From assembly GCF_002013915.1 (NCBI RefSeq), contig NZ_MBTF01000008.1, positions 1-64,000 on the forward strand: a stretch of 64,000 bases of DNA, given 5' to 3'. A model generated the notes under the pieces. That model saw only the letters and a list, made by a program, of their open reading frames with translations. It made no database searches and was not told the origin of the DNA. The stretch comes from Mucilaginibacter pedocola. Its GTDB lineage: Bacteria > Bacteroidota > Bacteroidia > Sphingobacteriales > Sphingobacteriaceae. Shown piece by piece: positions 14,737 to 24,247 of this stretch (its first letter is position 1; the number at the start of each line of letters is the position of its first letter). The position numbers were made by a program, and so were the translations under genes.

Positions 14737-17295
14737 TTACACCACCCCACCCATCAACGGATCGGTAAAGCTATGCCTGCCGGTTTCTACACGACCGGCG
14801 TAGCGCTTCTCGAAGTTGGCGAAGCCTTTTACGCGGATGGTAAAATCGTACCAGCCGTGGCTTTTTTGCAGGTTGAGCACCAGCGGGGCAAAGCGTGCTG
14901 CATTGAATACATTGCGGCTAAGCGGCGCGGCTTTGTAGGCGTTATCAATAATTTCTACCGTGAGCGGTTTGCTGCTGCCCGAGCTTAGCATTACCTCGAT
15001 ATTGCCTGTAAGCTTTTTGCCTGTAACGTCTTTTTGGTATTGCACATCAATGGCCACATCCGGGTTTTGGGCACTGCCTTTGTATTCGCGGAAGAAACCG
15101 TTGGGGCCATAGGTGCGCAGGTGGTATATGCCGTTCTCAAAATCGCTCAATGCCCATTCGTCGTTAAGGGTATCGCCGGCAGTGAGGGCATAGCTCCAGT
15201 TGCGGGCGGTTTCCATGGTGCCGGGTTTCAGCAAGCTGGTGTGCTTGCCGGGTGCGTATACGTTGAAAGGTGCGCCAATTGCTTGTTTACCAAAGGCTGC
15301 ATCGCCTGCCTTAAACTCAATGCTGAAAGTTTTTTTATCGTCGCTCAGGCGGCCATCGGCATACAATTCGTAAGGCAGTGCGTACGAGTGTTTAATGCCT
15401 GTTTCCTGTTTCGGCATCAGCGACGATGCGTGGCGGTTGCTTTTAATCAATGCGACGTCGGCTGTGTTCAGCTTTTTATAGGTTGGTAAGCCTTTAAATT
15501 TCGCTTTGTGGATGCCTTCCGCAACTTTATCCCTGTCTAAAAACACAGGGTTGGTTATCGGCTCGCCGTTATATGGGCGGAAGGCCGAGGTAAGGTCGCC
15601 GCAAACGGTACGGCGCCAGTCGCTGATGTTGTGTTCTTTTACTTCTTTACCGGTTTTTACTTTCAGGAATTTCTCCAGGAACTGCAGGCTCGAGGTGTGG
15701 TCGAACACTTCCGAGTTCACCCAGCCGCCGCGGCTCCAGGGCGAAGCTATCACCATAGGTACACGGTAGCCCAAACCAATGGCGCTTTCGCGGTCGTAAT
15801 GCGTCGGGAAATCTTTGCGTTCCTGTTCTTGTTCCAGCGTTACAAATTCCACGCGGGTATCTATCCCTTTTGATACTTTGCCGGTACCTTCTTTATGGGA
15901 GTGCGGCGCAACGAATGGCGGAATATGGTCAAAGTAGCCATCATTCTCGTCGTACGTTAATACAAATATGGTTTTCTTCCATACCTCTGGGTTTTGGGTA
16001 AGGATATCTAATACTTCTGATACATACCATGAGCCATACCATGGCGCGCCGGGGTGGTCGGAGAAGTTTTCGGGTGCTACCAGCCACGATACTGTAGGCA
16101 ATTTGCCCGTTTTTACATCCTCCCTAAACTGGTAAAGTACATCGCTTTTGGGCACCTGCATTTCGCGGGCGGTGCCGTTATCATCGTACTTCAGCGTAGT
16201 TAGTTCGCGGTAATGCGCATCGTTGCGGTTGGTATCAAACCCCTTTTGGTGTATGGCTTTTTCTTTGGCCGATAGTTTATCAAAGGCACCCGGCTCCATC
16301 AATTTTGGATTTGCCTTGATATCTGCCAGTTGTTCCTGCATCCATTGCAGCTCGCGTTTTAGTTGTTTGGCTTGCTTATCATCGGCAGGCAGGGCGCTTA
16401 TTTTCTTTTCGGTTTCGGCAATTCTTGCGGGTAGCATCTCCGCCATTTTCTTACGGAAAACGGTATGCTTATCGTGCAGCTTTACATTGTATTGTTCAAA
16501 AAACTCCAGCGGGTTATCAGTAAAGTTCGATAGCCACGAATCTTCCTCGCCCTCAAAACCGCTTGGTATGCTCAGTTCGTTTTGGTAGCATTTCCAGCTA
16601 ATGCCGGCCTCTTCCAAACGCTCGGGGTAGGTGGTCCAGTTCAGGGTGCCAAAATCTGCATCCTCGTTCCAAACCCTCGGGCGTACGGTTTCGCTTTGCT
16701 TTTCGCGTATGGTGCCCGACCAAAAGTACAGCCTGTTGGGCGTAGTGCCCGTAAGCGACGAGCAGAAGTTTTGGTCGCACACGGTAAAGGCATCTGCCAA
16801 TGCATAGTTAAAAGGCAGGTCCTCGCGGGTGTGGTAACCCAGGGTGAGCGGCATATTCTTATACTCCGGATTGCCCGACTTTTTCTCCTGCAGCCATTGG
16901 TCAAATTTGCCATCGTTACGGGCATTCACCTGGTTGGTCCAGCTATGCGGCAACGAACTCATCCAGGTAGATTTGGTATTCTTAATATCCAAATGGAAAG
17001 GGGCGAAGGTTTCGCCCTTCTCGTTAGTTTGCAGCCAAACCGGGTTTTGGTTGGGCAGGGTAATGGCCCGCGGGTCATTATAGCCGCGTACGCCTTTCAG
17101 CATACCAAAACAATGGTCGAACGAGCGGTTCTCCTGCATCAGGAAAACTACGTGCTCGGCATCGTGCCAGGTGCTGCCCACAGCAGGGTTTATTGCCAAT
17201 GCTTTTTGAATAGATGGGGGTAGCACGCTGCTAAGGCCCGCCGCGCCGGTAAGCAGGGCGGCCTTCTTTAAAAAATCTCTGCGAGAATCTATCAT
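14737..17295 (-). CDS. Phosphocholine-specific phospholipase C, Tat-exported
   Basis: The 852-aa enzyme starts with a twin-arginine leader (SRRDFLKKAALLTGAAGLSS). The phosphoesterase domain follows, with HVVFLMQENRSFDHCFG near residue 48, SLTGTTPNRLYFWSG, and FVLTYDENDGYFDHIPP. C-terminal repeats of the bacterial PLC C-domain (about 640-840) complete the architecture of non-haemolytic phospholipase C. The enzyme would cleave phosphatidylcholine or sphingomyelin outside the cytoplasm to release phosphocholine. Length is slightly above the usual roughly 700-830. The insertion around 280-340 is rich in Lys/Glu and may be coiled. Confidence 0.92.
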   Translation of the reverse strand: MIDSRRDFLKKAALLTGAAGLSSVLPPSIQKALAINPAVGSTWHDAEHVVFLMQENRSFDHCFGMLKGVRGYNDPRAITLPNQNPVWLQTNEKGETFAPFHLDIKNTKSTWMSSLPHSWTNQVNARNDGKFDQWLQEKKSGNPEYKNMPLTLGYHTREDLPFNYALADAFTVCDQNFCSSLTGTTPNRLYFWSGTIREKQSETVRPRVWNEDADFGTLNWTTYPERLEEAGISWKCYQNELSIPSGFEGEEDSWLSNFTDNPLEFFEQYNVKLHDKHTVFRKKMAEMLPARIAETEKKISALPADDKQAKQLKRELQWMQEQLADIKANPKLMEPGAFDKLSAKEKAIHQKGFDTNRNDAHYRELTTLKYDDNGTAREMQVPKSDVLYQFREDVKTGKLPTVSWLVAPENFSDHPGAPWYGSWYVSEVLDILTQNPEVWKKTIFVLTYDENDGYFDHIPPFVAPHSHKEGTGKVSKGIDTRVEFVTLEQEQERKDFPTHYDRESAIGLGYRVPMVIASPWSRGGWVNSEVFDHTSSLQFLEKFLKVKTGKEVKEHNISDWRRTVCGDLTSAFRPYNGEPITNPVFLDRDKVAEGIHKAKFKGLPTYKKLNTADVALIKSNRHASSLMPKQETGIKHSYALPYELYADGRLSDDKKTFSIEFKAGDAAFGKQAIGAPFNVYAPGKHTSLLKPGTMETARNWSYALTAGDTLNDEWALSDFENGIYHLRTYGPNGFFREYKGSAQNPDVAIDVQYQKDVTGKKLTGNIEVMLSSGSSKPLTVEIIDNAYKAAPLSRNVFNAARFAPLVLNLQKSHGWYDFTIRVKGFANFEKRYAGRVETGRHSFTDPLMGGVV

Positions 17296-17330
17296 GTGGT
17301 AAATATATCAAACAAGTTTAAGGATACTAA

Positions 17331-17470
17331 AAATTCCCTCCTTGGGGAGGGGTGCGGCGGGAATGAGCGCAAAGGCAGGGAGGGGTTAATGGATATGCAA
17401 TGCGTTTTTGTATTGTGGCTAAACCCCTACCTCCTCCTTCCCCAAGGAAGGAATCGCACATTTCCTTCGC
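17331..17470. repeat. Dispersed palindromic repeat, copy B
   Basis: It has the same design as 10567-10705: it starts AAATTCCCTCCTTGGGGAGG, contains GGCAGGGAGGGGTTAATGG and GGCTAAACCCCTACC, and ends CCCAAGGAAGGAATCGCACA. This copy lies between divergent genes, so a pure terminator role is unlikely for the family. Confidence 0.75.
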
Positions 17471-17488
17471 TCTTTCATCCTCGTATCA

Positions 17489-17515
17489 TAGCGATGGGTT
17501 TCAAACCCATCGCTA
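17489..17515. repeat. Short perfect hairpin
   Basis: TAGCGATGGGTTT (17489-17501) and AAACCCATCGCTA (17503-17515) are perfect inverted repeats around one C. It lies in the 336-bp gap before the fucosidase gene. The rest of that gap (17516-17631) is AT-rich and probably contains the promoter. Confidence 0.65.
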
Positions 17516-17631
17516 CCAAAACAATTCCAGCCACAACATTACCTATCCACTATTAACTACAAATAATATAAACGTAAATCTTACGCTTAAACATAAAATA
17601 CCTAAATTCCCTGCCTAAAACAAAATACACT

Positions 17632-18936
17632 ATGCTACGGAAGATTACCCTCGTTGCCGCCCTGTTTTTGGCGCTCAATGCAAACCTATTTGCCCAAACC
17701 GCGCCATATCAGCCCACTGCCGATAACCTTGCCGCCCGCAAGAAGTTTCAGGAACTAAAGTTTGGCCTGTTTATCCATTGGGGTATTTACAGTATACTGG
17801 GTGCCGGCGAATGGGTAATGTACGAGAAAAAGATACCTTACGATAGCTACAAGCGCCTGGCTGGCTTTTTTAACCCGCAGGACTTTAATGCCAAAGAATG
17901 GGTTGCATTTGCTAAAAAAGCAGGGATGAAGTATATCACCATCACTTCGCGCCACCATGATGGTTTCAGCATGTTCGGCACTAAACTATCGCCCTATAAT
18001 ATTGTGGATGCCACGCCTTACCATAAAGACCCATTGATGGAGTTGGCCAAAGAGTGCGAGAAAGAAGGCATCGAACTGCATTTCTATTATTCGCTGCTGG
18101 ATTGGGGCAGGCCCGATTATGCTTTTGGCAGCAAAATAGTGAACGGCAAACCCGAGAAAGGCGATTGGGATAGCTATATCAACTTTATGAAAGGGCAGCT
18201 TACCGAGCTTATTACCAAGTACCCGGCCGTAAAAGGCATCTGGTTCGATGGGCATTGGGAACGCAAGGAAGTTAACTGGCACTACAACGAAATTTATGGC
18301 TTGATACATAAACTGAACCCTGCCATATTGATAGGTAACAACCACCACGAGGCGGTGATAGACGGCGAAGATTTCCAGTTATTTGAAAAAGACCTGCCCG
18401 GCGCCAACACCACAGGCTTTGCGCCCGACCAAAAAATTGGCACCCTGCCACTGGAAACCTGCGAAACTATTAACAATAGCTGGGGCTTTAATATTACCGA
18501 CCGCAGCTTTAAATCATCCAAACAGATCATCCATTACTTAGTGAACGCCGCCGGCCGCGATGCTAACTTTTTGCTGAACATTGGCCCAATGCCAAACGGC
18601 AAAATACAATCGGAATTTACCGATACGCTGGCCATTGTGGGCGACTGGATACAGAAGAACGGCGAAAGCGTTTACCATACCCGCGGTAATGCCATACCAC
18701 CACAACCATGGGGTGTAGCTACTGTAAATGGCAAAAACATGTACGCCCACGTAACAACAGCACCCGCCGAGCCTTACGTATTTATTCCGCAGATAAAAGA
18801 GAAGGTGGCTTCGGTAGCTTTGCTGAATGGCGGAACTGCACTGAAGTTTAAGCAACAACCCGAAGGGATATTTGTGTATACCAACGGCGTTAAAATGGAC
18901 CCGGTGGATACGATAATAAAACTGACGGTGAAGTAG
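17632..18936 (+). CDS. Alpha-L-fucosidase, GH29
   Basis: The 434-aa secreted glycosidase has a signal peptide ending at FAQ22. GH29 hallmarks are KFGLFIHWGIYS, ITSRHHDGFSMF and the nucleophile motif GIWFDGHW, whose Asp206 corresponds to the family nucleophile. The C-terminal beta domain (about 340-434) is short, as in compact bacterial GH29 enzymes. It would remove terminal alpha-L-fucose from glycans in the periplasm or outside the cell. There is no adjacent SusC/SusD pair, so it is not part of a classical polysaccharide utilisation locus. Confidence 0.92.
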   Translation: MLRKITLVAALFLALNANLFAQTAPYQPTADNLAARKKFQELKFGLFIHWGIYSILGAGEWVMYEKKIPYDSYKRLAGFFNPQDFNAKEWVAFAKKAGMKYITITSRHHDGFSMFGTKLSPYNIVDATPYHKDPLMELAKECEKEGIELHFYYSLLDWGRPDYAFGSKIVNGKPEKGDWDSYINFMKGQLTELITKYPAVKGIWFDGHWERKEVNWHYNEIYGLIHKLNPAILIGNNHHEAVIDGEDFQLFEKDLPGANTTGFAPDQKIGTLPLETCETINNSWGFNITDRSFKSSKQIIHYLVNAAGRDANFLLNIGPMPNGKIQSEFTDTLAIVGDWIQKNGESVYHTRGNAIPPQPWGVATVNGKNMYAHVTTAPAEPYVFIPQIKEKVASVALLNGGTALKFKQQPEGIFVYTNGVKMDPVDTIIKLTVK

Positions 18937-18949
18937 GCGTTGTGTTGGT

Positions 18950-19150
18950 GGTTATTTAACCGCAAAGTGCGCAGAGAGAGAACCGCAAAGTTCGCAAAGC
19001 CTATCATGTTCATTTAAAGAAAAACGCCAAGTCGCGTGAAGTTTTAACTTCTTTGCGGCTTGGCGTCTTTGCGTGAGATAAAAAAACTTTGCGCTCTTTG
19101 CGTTAAACGGCACGCAAATTCTTTGCGGCCTTTACGGTTAAATAGCCACT
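18950..19150. repeat. Degenerate TTTGCG/CGCAAA repeat cluster
   Basis: Units such as CCGCAAAGTTCGCAAAG (near 18980) face CTTTGCGGCTTGGCGTCTTTG and CTTTGCGCTCTTTGCG (near 19050-19100). The region is an imperfect inverted array between convergent genes and has no coding sequence. Confidence 0.6.
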
Positions 19151-19167
19151 GCTATTATCGAACGCTA

Positions 19168-21636
19168 TTATCTTCCACCACCATCACCCTGTGGCATATT
19201 GTTATTATCTTCCCCTTTGTCTTTATCCTTTTTAGAGAACTCCAGCTTGCCGAATTTATAGCTCAGCGTTATGCCGAACGACCTCAGCGGCATCTGCCTG
19301 ATGTTTACCTGGTTAAAGTTGGTGCCGTAAGTTGTGCCCTGTTGCGTTATGTAGCGGTTGAAAGGGTTAGCGGTAACAAAGCCAATACTTGCTTTTTTGT
19401 TCATGAATTGCTTGCGGACGGCAATATTATAGAAGAAGAAATGCGGGCGTGTTCCCTGCAGGTTCTTCTGCGATGAATTGTAGTTGGCAAACGCCTCGGC
19501 CATCAAATCGTGCGGGAACTGGTAGCTGGCATTCAGGTTTATGCGGTAGGCAAAGCCTGTTACTTTTGCAATGCCCGGGTTGGTGTTGGTACGGCTCACA
19601 AAAAACATATTGGTACGCAGGTTCAATTTCCCTATAGGCAACGAACCCGAAAGGTTACCGCCAATGCTGGTTTGCGTGCCTATGTTGCTGCGCTGGTTCA
19701 GCAATACGTTGGGGTATACCCGCCCGTTAACGTCCAGCGAATCGAAAGGAGTGGTGTACTGCTGTATATCGTCAATATTGTGGCGGTAAAAGCTACCGAT
19801 GTAAATATTGCCCCCGCTATCGAAAGATCGGTTGTAGCCCATCTCTATGCCATGGCTTTTCTCGGGCTTCAGGTTGGGGTTACCCGTGCTGATGTTGTGC
19901 GGGTCGCTGATGTTGAAGAAGGGGTTGAGGTCGCCATAGTCGGGGCGCTCTACGCGGTAGCTGTAGCTGGCCTTGATGGTTTGCGTGGCGCTTAGTTTAT
20001 GCGATAGCGTTAACGATGGTACTATGGTGTTATAACCCGGAATAACCACACCCGGAAAATCTGCTGAGGTATTGGTGTACTCGTCCCTGAAGCCCGCCTT
20101 TACATCTAAAAACTCTTTGAATAACGAGGTTGAAACCGAAAGGTAACCCGCGTAAACCTGGCGCTTGTAGTTGAAACCGTAGGTTTGGTCGAGGTTGTCA
20201 ACAAAGCTGCCATTGTTCAGCAGCGTATCAGTATTCACCACGTTTTTGATGCTTTGCAACACTACCTTGGCACCGGTTTCCAGCGTGAATTTTTTGCTGA
20301 AGGGCTGCACGTAATCTATCGAAATATTGGTTTCACGGTCGTTACCCGGGTTGTTACTTTGCGAGCCGCTGGTAGGGTAGCCACCTGTTAAATATTGCTG
20401 CTGGTTAAAGTACGAGAAGGTGTTTTTGCCATAGCTGGTGGTGTATAATACATCCAGCTCCTGCCCCTCGGTTTTAAACTGTTTTTTGTAGCCGATGCTG
20501 ATATCGGTAGCGTTCACTTTAAAGCGACTGTCGGATGTTCGCTGGCTGAGCAGTTGCGATATGGTGCTGCCATCGGCCATAAACCTTTGCTCATCCTGGT
20601 TGCTTAGTCCGCTGTTGTGGTTGCCAAAGTGGTTAAAGCCAATGGTAGCGGTAAGCTCATCTTTTGGCGAAATGCTCCAGTTAAAGCTTAAGCCCGATTG
20701 GTAGCCGCTGCGTGTTTGCGTATTGTTGCCGCTTTGGGTCAAATTGGTAAGATTGCCCTGCGAATCGGTAGAAGATCGGAAGTTTCTGTTCAGCCCTGTA
20801 GTTTTCAGTTGCGCATTGCCGCTAAAGAACGCATTCACCCCGAAGTTGCCTTTACGGGCGTTGAGGTTAAAGGAGCCATTCTCGAACCTGGTACCTGCCG
20901 AGAGGTTCACGCTGCCGTTGATGCCTTCCACCTTGCTATCTTTCAGGATGATGTTTACGATACCGCCTGTACCCGCAGCATCGTATTTAGCACCGGGGCT
21001 GGTAATAACTTCGATGCTTTTTATCTGGCTGGCGGGAATAGCTTGTAGCGCATCGGCCAGGCTGGCACCGAAGATGCTTGATGGTTTACCATTGATGAGA
21101 AAGCGCACGTTGGCATTGCCCTGCAACTCCACGTTGCCATCAATGTCGACAGAAATTTGAGGTACTTTCTTTAATACATCCAGCGCAACGCCACCCTGTG
21201 CGGTAAGGTCGTTAGCGGCATTGTACACCATTTTGTCTATGCGGTTTTCAATGATGGGGGCTTTAGCCGTAATGGTTACACCTTTTAGTTGTGTTTGCAG
21301 TGGTTCCAGCAAAATGTTGGCCAGGGCAGGTGTTCCGGTACCATCGGTAACTGTTACATGATCTATGGTAGTGCGTTTGTAGCCAATAAAATCAACTGTA
21401 ACCTTATAGTCGCCTGCCGGTATATTATCTATACTGAATGTGCCTTTGGCATCGGTGCTCATGCCGTTGAAGGGGCTGGTTGCGCCTTGTTTATATACCG
21501 CAATGGTAGCGTAATCAACAGGGAGCTTGGTAGCGGCATCGGTAACTTTGCCGTTTATTTTGCCTTTGCCGGTGCCTTGTGCAAAGCTTGTTGCCGAAAA
21601 TAAGAGAATGAAAAGTAGTGATAATACCGTTCGCAT
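19168..21636 (-). CDS. TonB-dependent outer-membrane receptor-like protein
   Basis: The 822-aa outer-membrane protein has a signal peptide (to FAQ19), a carboxypeptidase-regulatory beta-sandwich (about 22-110: INGKVTDAATKLPVDYATIAVY), a plug domain (about 130-230: SIEVITSPGAKYDAAGTGGIVNIIL) and a beta-barrel of the Bacteroidota OMP_b-brl_3 type. No SusD-like lipoprotein is adjacent, so the ligand cannot be read from context. The C-terminus is low-complexity (KKDKDKGEDNNNMPQGDGG). It may take up peptides, metals or glycans. Confidence 0.9.
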   Translation of the reverse strand: MRTVLSLLFILLFSATSFAQGTGKGKINGKVTDAATKLPVDYATIAVYKQGATSPFNGMSTDAKGTFSIDNIPAGDYKVTVDFIGYKRTTIDHVTVTDGTGTPALANILLEPLQTQLKGVTITAKAPIIENRIDKMVYNAANDLTAQGGVALDVLKKVPQISVDIDGNVELQGNANVRFLINGKPSSIFGASLADALQAIPASQIKSIEVITSPGAKYDAAGTGGIVNIILKDSKVEGINGSVNLSAGTRFENGSFNLNARKGNFGVNAFFSGNAQLKTTGLNRNFRSSTDSQGNLTNLTQSGNNTQTRSGYQSGLSFNWSISPKDELTATIGFNHFGNHNSGLSNQDEQRFMADGSTISQLLSQRTSDSRFKVNATDISIGYKKQFKTEGQELDVLYTTSYGKNTFSYFNQQQYLTGGYPTSGSQSNNPGNDRETNISIDYVQPFSKKFTLETGAKVVLQSIKNVVNTDTLLNNGSFVDNLDQTYGFNYKRQVYAGYLSVSTSLFKEFLDVKAGFRDEYTNTSADFPGVVIPGYNTIVPSLTLSHKLSATQTIKASYSYRVERPDYGDLNPFFNISDPHNISTGNPNLKPEKSHGIEMGYNRSFDSGGNIYIGSFYRHNIDDIQQYTTPFDSLDVNGRVYPNVLLNQRSNIGTQTSIGGNLSGSLPIGKLNLRTNMFFVSRTNTNPGIAKVTGFAYRINLNASYQFPHDLMAEAFANYNSSQKNLQGTRPHFFFYNIAVRKQFMNKKASIGFVTANPFNRYITQQGTTYGTNFNQVNIRQMPLRSFGITLSYKFGKLEFSKKDKDKGEDNNNMPQGDGGGR

Positions 21637-21736
21637 GCAGATGTTGTGTTTTTTAGAACCACAAATCTGACAAACAAAATTGGATTAAAACTGAGTTTAA
21701 GCTTGCGTTACGGAATTGTTACAGAGCCCGTAGCGG

Positions 21737-22222
21737 TTAATAAGGTACGTATTCCTTTTGTTCTATCACCACCGAGCCTTTGTTTTCGGTAGTGCTGATG
21801 TACATTTTTACATGGTAAAAATCGTTGTCGAACACATAGATATTATTATCTGCATCTGCCCCCTGAAACTTCAGTATCAAATGGCTGCCTCGGGTTTGGG
21901 CTATCAGGTTCAACATATGCTTAGGGCTGCGCGTAGTGTAAGTAACACTTCGCAGCACAGCACCATTGCCCAGCGTTTTGCTTTCGCCAATGGTAACGGT
22001 TTGTTCGGCCACCGAAGGGCTTATGGTACGGAAATGCTCTATTTGCATCCCATTTTTTTCTTCGATGTACTGGTGCTTAAATACTCTGCCCAATACCAGG
22101 TAAGTACGTGCCTGCCCTTCCGATAGGTTGGTTAGGTTAGTAAGATCGTAAAAGGTGATGCTTTGCGCATTGGCACTCGCTCCCAGGCAAAACAAAGCTA
22201 CAATAAACAGGTACTTCTTCAT
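21737..22222 (-). CDS. Secreted protein of unknown function
   Basis: The 161-aa protein has a clear signal peptide (MKKYLFIVALFCLGASANAQ). The mature part is mixed alpha/beta with no recognisable motif (FYDLTNLTNLSEGQARTYLVLG; LRSVTYTTRSPKHMLNLIAQT). It lies between two exported-protein genes on the same strand. I do not recognise the family. Confidence 0.65.
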   Translation of the reverse strand: MKKYLFIVALFCLGASANAQSITFYDLTNLTNLSEGQARTYLVLGRVFKHQYIEEKNGMQIEHFRTISPSVAEQTVTIGESKTLGNGAVLRSVTYTTRSPKHMLNLIAQTRGSHLILKFQGADADNNIYVFDNDFYHVKMYISTTENKGSVVIEQKEYVPY

Positions 22223-22241
22223 TGCTCAATAAACTCCTCAC

Positions 22242-22249
22242 CAAATATA
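22242..22249 (-). promoter_or_regulatory. -7 box upstream of the 161-aa secreted protein
   Basis: The minus strand reads TATATTTG, an exact TAnnTTTG match, 20 bp before the start codon at 22222. No TTG is found at the usual upstream distance, so only half of the promoter is recognisable. Confidence 0.5.
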
Positions 22250-22303
22250 ATTTATTTTCGGCATTGTTTGTTTAGCACAGGTTATAGCTTTAAAGAATAT
22301 GGT

Positions 22304-24205
22304 TTAACCCTTTTTCAATACAATGGGCTCGTTTAGCAATTCGTACATGGTTTTGTAGAACCGGTGTAATTCCGGGTAGTCATCCCGGCTGTATTTGGTT
22401 TTATTGAAGGCGATGGTATAATTTATAATTACAACACCATCAAGTTCGCCGGCACTTCGCCTTAGGGTAATGCCCTTGTTTTCGAGGGCAAGCGTGGTTG
22501 ATTTTGGCAGCGCTTCTATCTTATACCCTGCCGGCACCTTGTAACGCCCGTTTATGGAATAAGTATTGCGGTAAATAAGATCTATGTCGGTTAGGCGGGT
22601 ATCGCTGCTGAATGGGTTTTTACCCAGCCCTGTAAAAAGATTAGGGTTAATAAAGGTGTAACTACTGTCTGATGCGGCAAGGTCGAGCTTAAATCTAAAA
22701 TCTTCGCGTAGCGGGATGGTGTCTGTCTCGGTGCCCGAGAACCGGTGCCCGGTTATAATAGCATTCAAATTGCCCTCTTTTAATTCGTTGGCCACGTATT
22801 TTTGTTGGCCCGCCCTGTCGAACGTTTCCAATTTGCTGATGCGTTTATAGTTGGAACTGGTTTTTTGTACACTGCCTTCCAGTTTGCCATCGGTGGTTAT
22901 TTCGGCATCAATAAGTACCGCTTCTGCCGAGGGGGTGGTAGTTTTAAGCGCTATGATATCCGTTTTTCTTGCCTCCGGGTCAATTATGAGCATAGTGACG
23001 CCAAGCAGCGAATACGGTACGGTATTATAGGTATTGTACTTGCCTGTTGCATCCATTACGTAGTAAGTAGCCGAATCGATAGGTACCCTTACAATAGTTT
23101 TGTTGAGGCGGCTGAGGGTAGGGTTTTCGGGCTCAAGCTCGCCTTCGTTACGTGTGCCAAAAACCAGTAGGCTTGCCTTTATGCCGGCCTCTTTCAAAAA
23201 ATGATAGAGAAGAAGGTTTATTTCGCCGGAGTTGCCCGTTTTATTTTGCCATGCCTTTTTCAGCCCATCCTCGCTATTCCAGCTATCAACCCTATTCCAT
23301 TTCATGGTATTTTTTACCATATTGAAAATGTAGGCTATCTTTTCGTTCCGGTTTTTTATGTCTTTTGCGTTTGCAATAATGTCCGGGCCCTTGTCGAAAG
23401 TAAACTTAGGTTGGCCGCTTATATCGGCATCAGCTAATATCTTATCAGCAACTGATTGCCATGTGGCGAATTTGAATGCCGGCTTAAAGCTAATCGACTG
23501 CATATTGTCTGCCACAGAATGCATATGTGGCTCGGGCCTGAAGCCCGGTATTTTAGACATGCTGAAGATATGTGTGCTTACTGCCTTGCCTTTGGCAATG
23601 TAACTCGTATCTACATCCAGTTTTTGAGTTATTCTTTTTACGAAATTAAACGAATAGCCGAAGTTTACATGTGCTTCTACCTTGCTGTACCTGCTTGGCA
23701 GCGGCCCCTGGAAATACCAGTTGGGGTAATTATACCCATAGCCGGTTTTCCAGGTGTACCGGATGTCTAACACCGAACCTGCTTTTACGTTGGGCATAGT
23801 AAATACCACTGCGCGGTGCATCTTGTCTATCTTTTCGTTATAAATAAGCTTAGGGTCAAGCGGGGTTACTGTAATGGTTTTGCCTGCCAGGTTTATGGTT
23901 TGGGCCTCAATGTCTTTTATTTGTTCTGCATCATATCCGCTAAAATATTCCAGCTTTATGTTGGCCTCGTTGTTAGCTTTATCGTTAAATATCTTGATGC
24001 GGGTATGCCTCTCCATTACTACTGATTCTGTTTTGCTGTAGCCTATTTTACCTACATCAAACAGAACCATGGCATTGGCGCCCTTTTCAAAATCGCAGTA
24101 TGTTAACTTAAGGTCGGCGGTATCAACCTTACCGAATGTAAACGTTTGGGCATTTGCCTTAGCAACAAATACTGTTAAAATAAGAAGGAGGCGGAGAGTT
24201 TTCAC
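22304..24205 (-). CDS. DUF3857/transglutaminase-like exported protein
   Basis: The 633-aa protein has a signal peptide (to NAQ20), a DUF3857 domain (about 45-210) and a transglutaminase-like core (about 270-400). A C-terminal beta domain with DUF2569-type strands completes the usual Bacteroidota layout. At the position of the nucleophile the sequence reads KTGNSGEINLLL, with Ser326 where active transglutaminase-like proteases have Cys. It may be a non-catalytic binding protein or a divergent enzyme. The acylase gene behind it is codirectional, with only 42 bp between them, so they may be co-transcribed. Confidence 0.87.
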   Translation of the reverse strand: MKTLRLLLILTVFVAKANAQTFTFGKVDTADLKLTYCDFEKGANAMVLFDVGKIGYSKTESVVMERHTRIKIFNDKANNEANIKLEYFSGYDAEQIKDIEAQTINLAGKTITVTPLDPKLIYNEKIDKMHRAVVFTMPNVKAGSVLDIRYTWKTGYGYNYPNWYFQGPLPSRYSKVEAHVNFGYSFNFVKRITQKLDVDTSYIAKGKAVSTHIFSMSKIPGFRPEPHMHSVADNMQSISFKPAFKFATWQSVADKILADADISGQPKFTFDKGPDIIANAKDIKNRNEKIAYIFNMVKNTMKWNRVDSWNSEDGLKKAWQNKTGNSGEINLLLYHFLKEAGIKASLLVFGTRNEGELEPENPTLSRLNKTIVRVPIDSATYYVMDATGKYNTYNTVPYSLLGVTMLIIDPEARKTDIIALKTTTPSAEAVLIDAEITTDGKLEGSVQKTSSNYKRISKLETFDRAGQQKYVANELKEGNLNAIITGHRFSGTETDTIPLREDFRFKLDLAASDSSYTFINPNLFTGLGKNPFSSDTRLTDIDLIYRNTYSINGRYKVPAGYKIEALPKSTTLALENKGITLRRSAGELDGVVIINYTIAFNKTKYSRDDYPELHRFYKTMYELLNEPIVLKKG

Positions 24206-24247
24206 AGGATCCGGTTTAGTGCAGCTAAGTTACCAAAAAGGGGGTAA

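Noticed and set aside
16582..17223. 213-aa plus-strand open frame opposite the phospholipase C gene
   Set aside because: The minus-strand frame has the full Tat signal and PLC motifs; this frame shows no domain and is a shadow.
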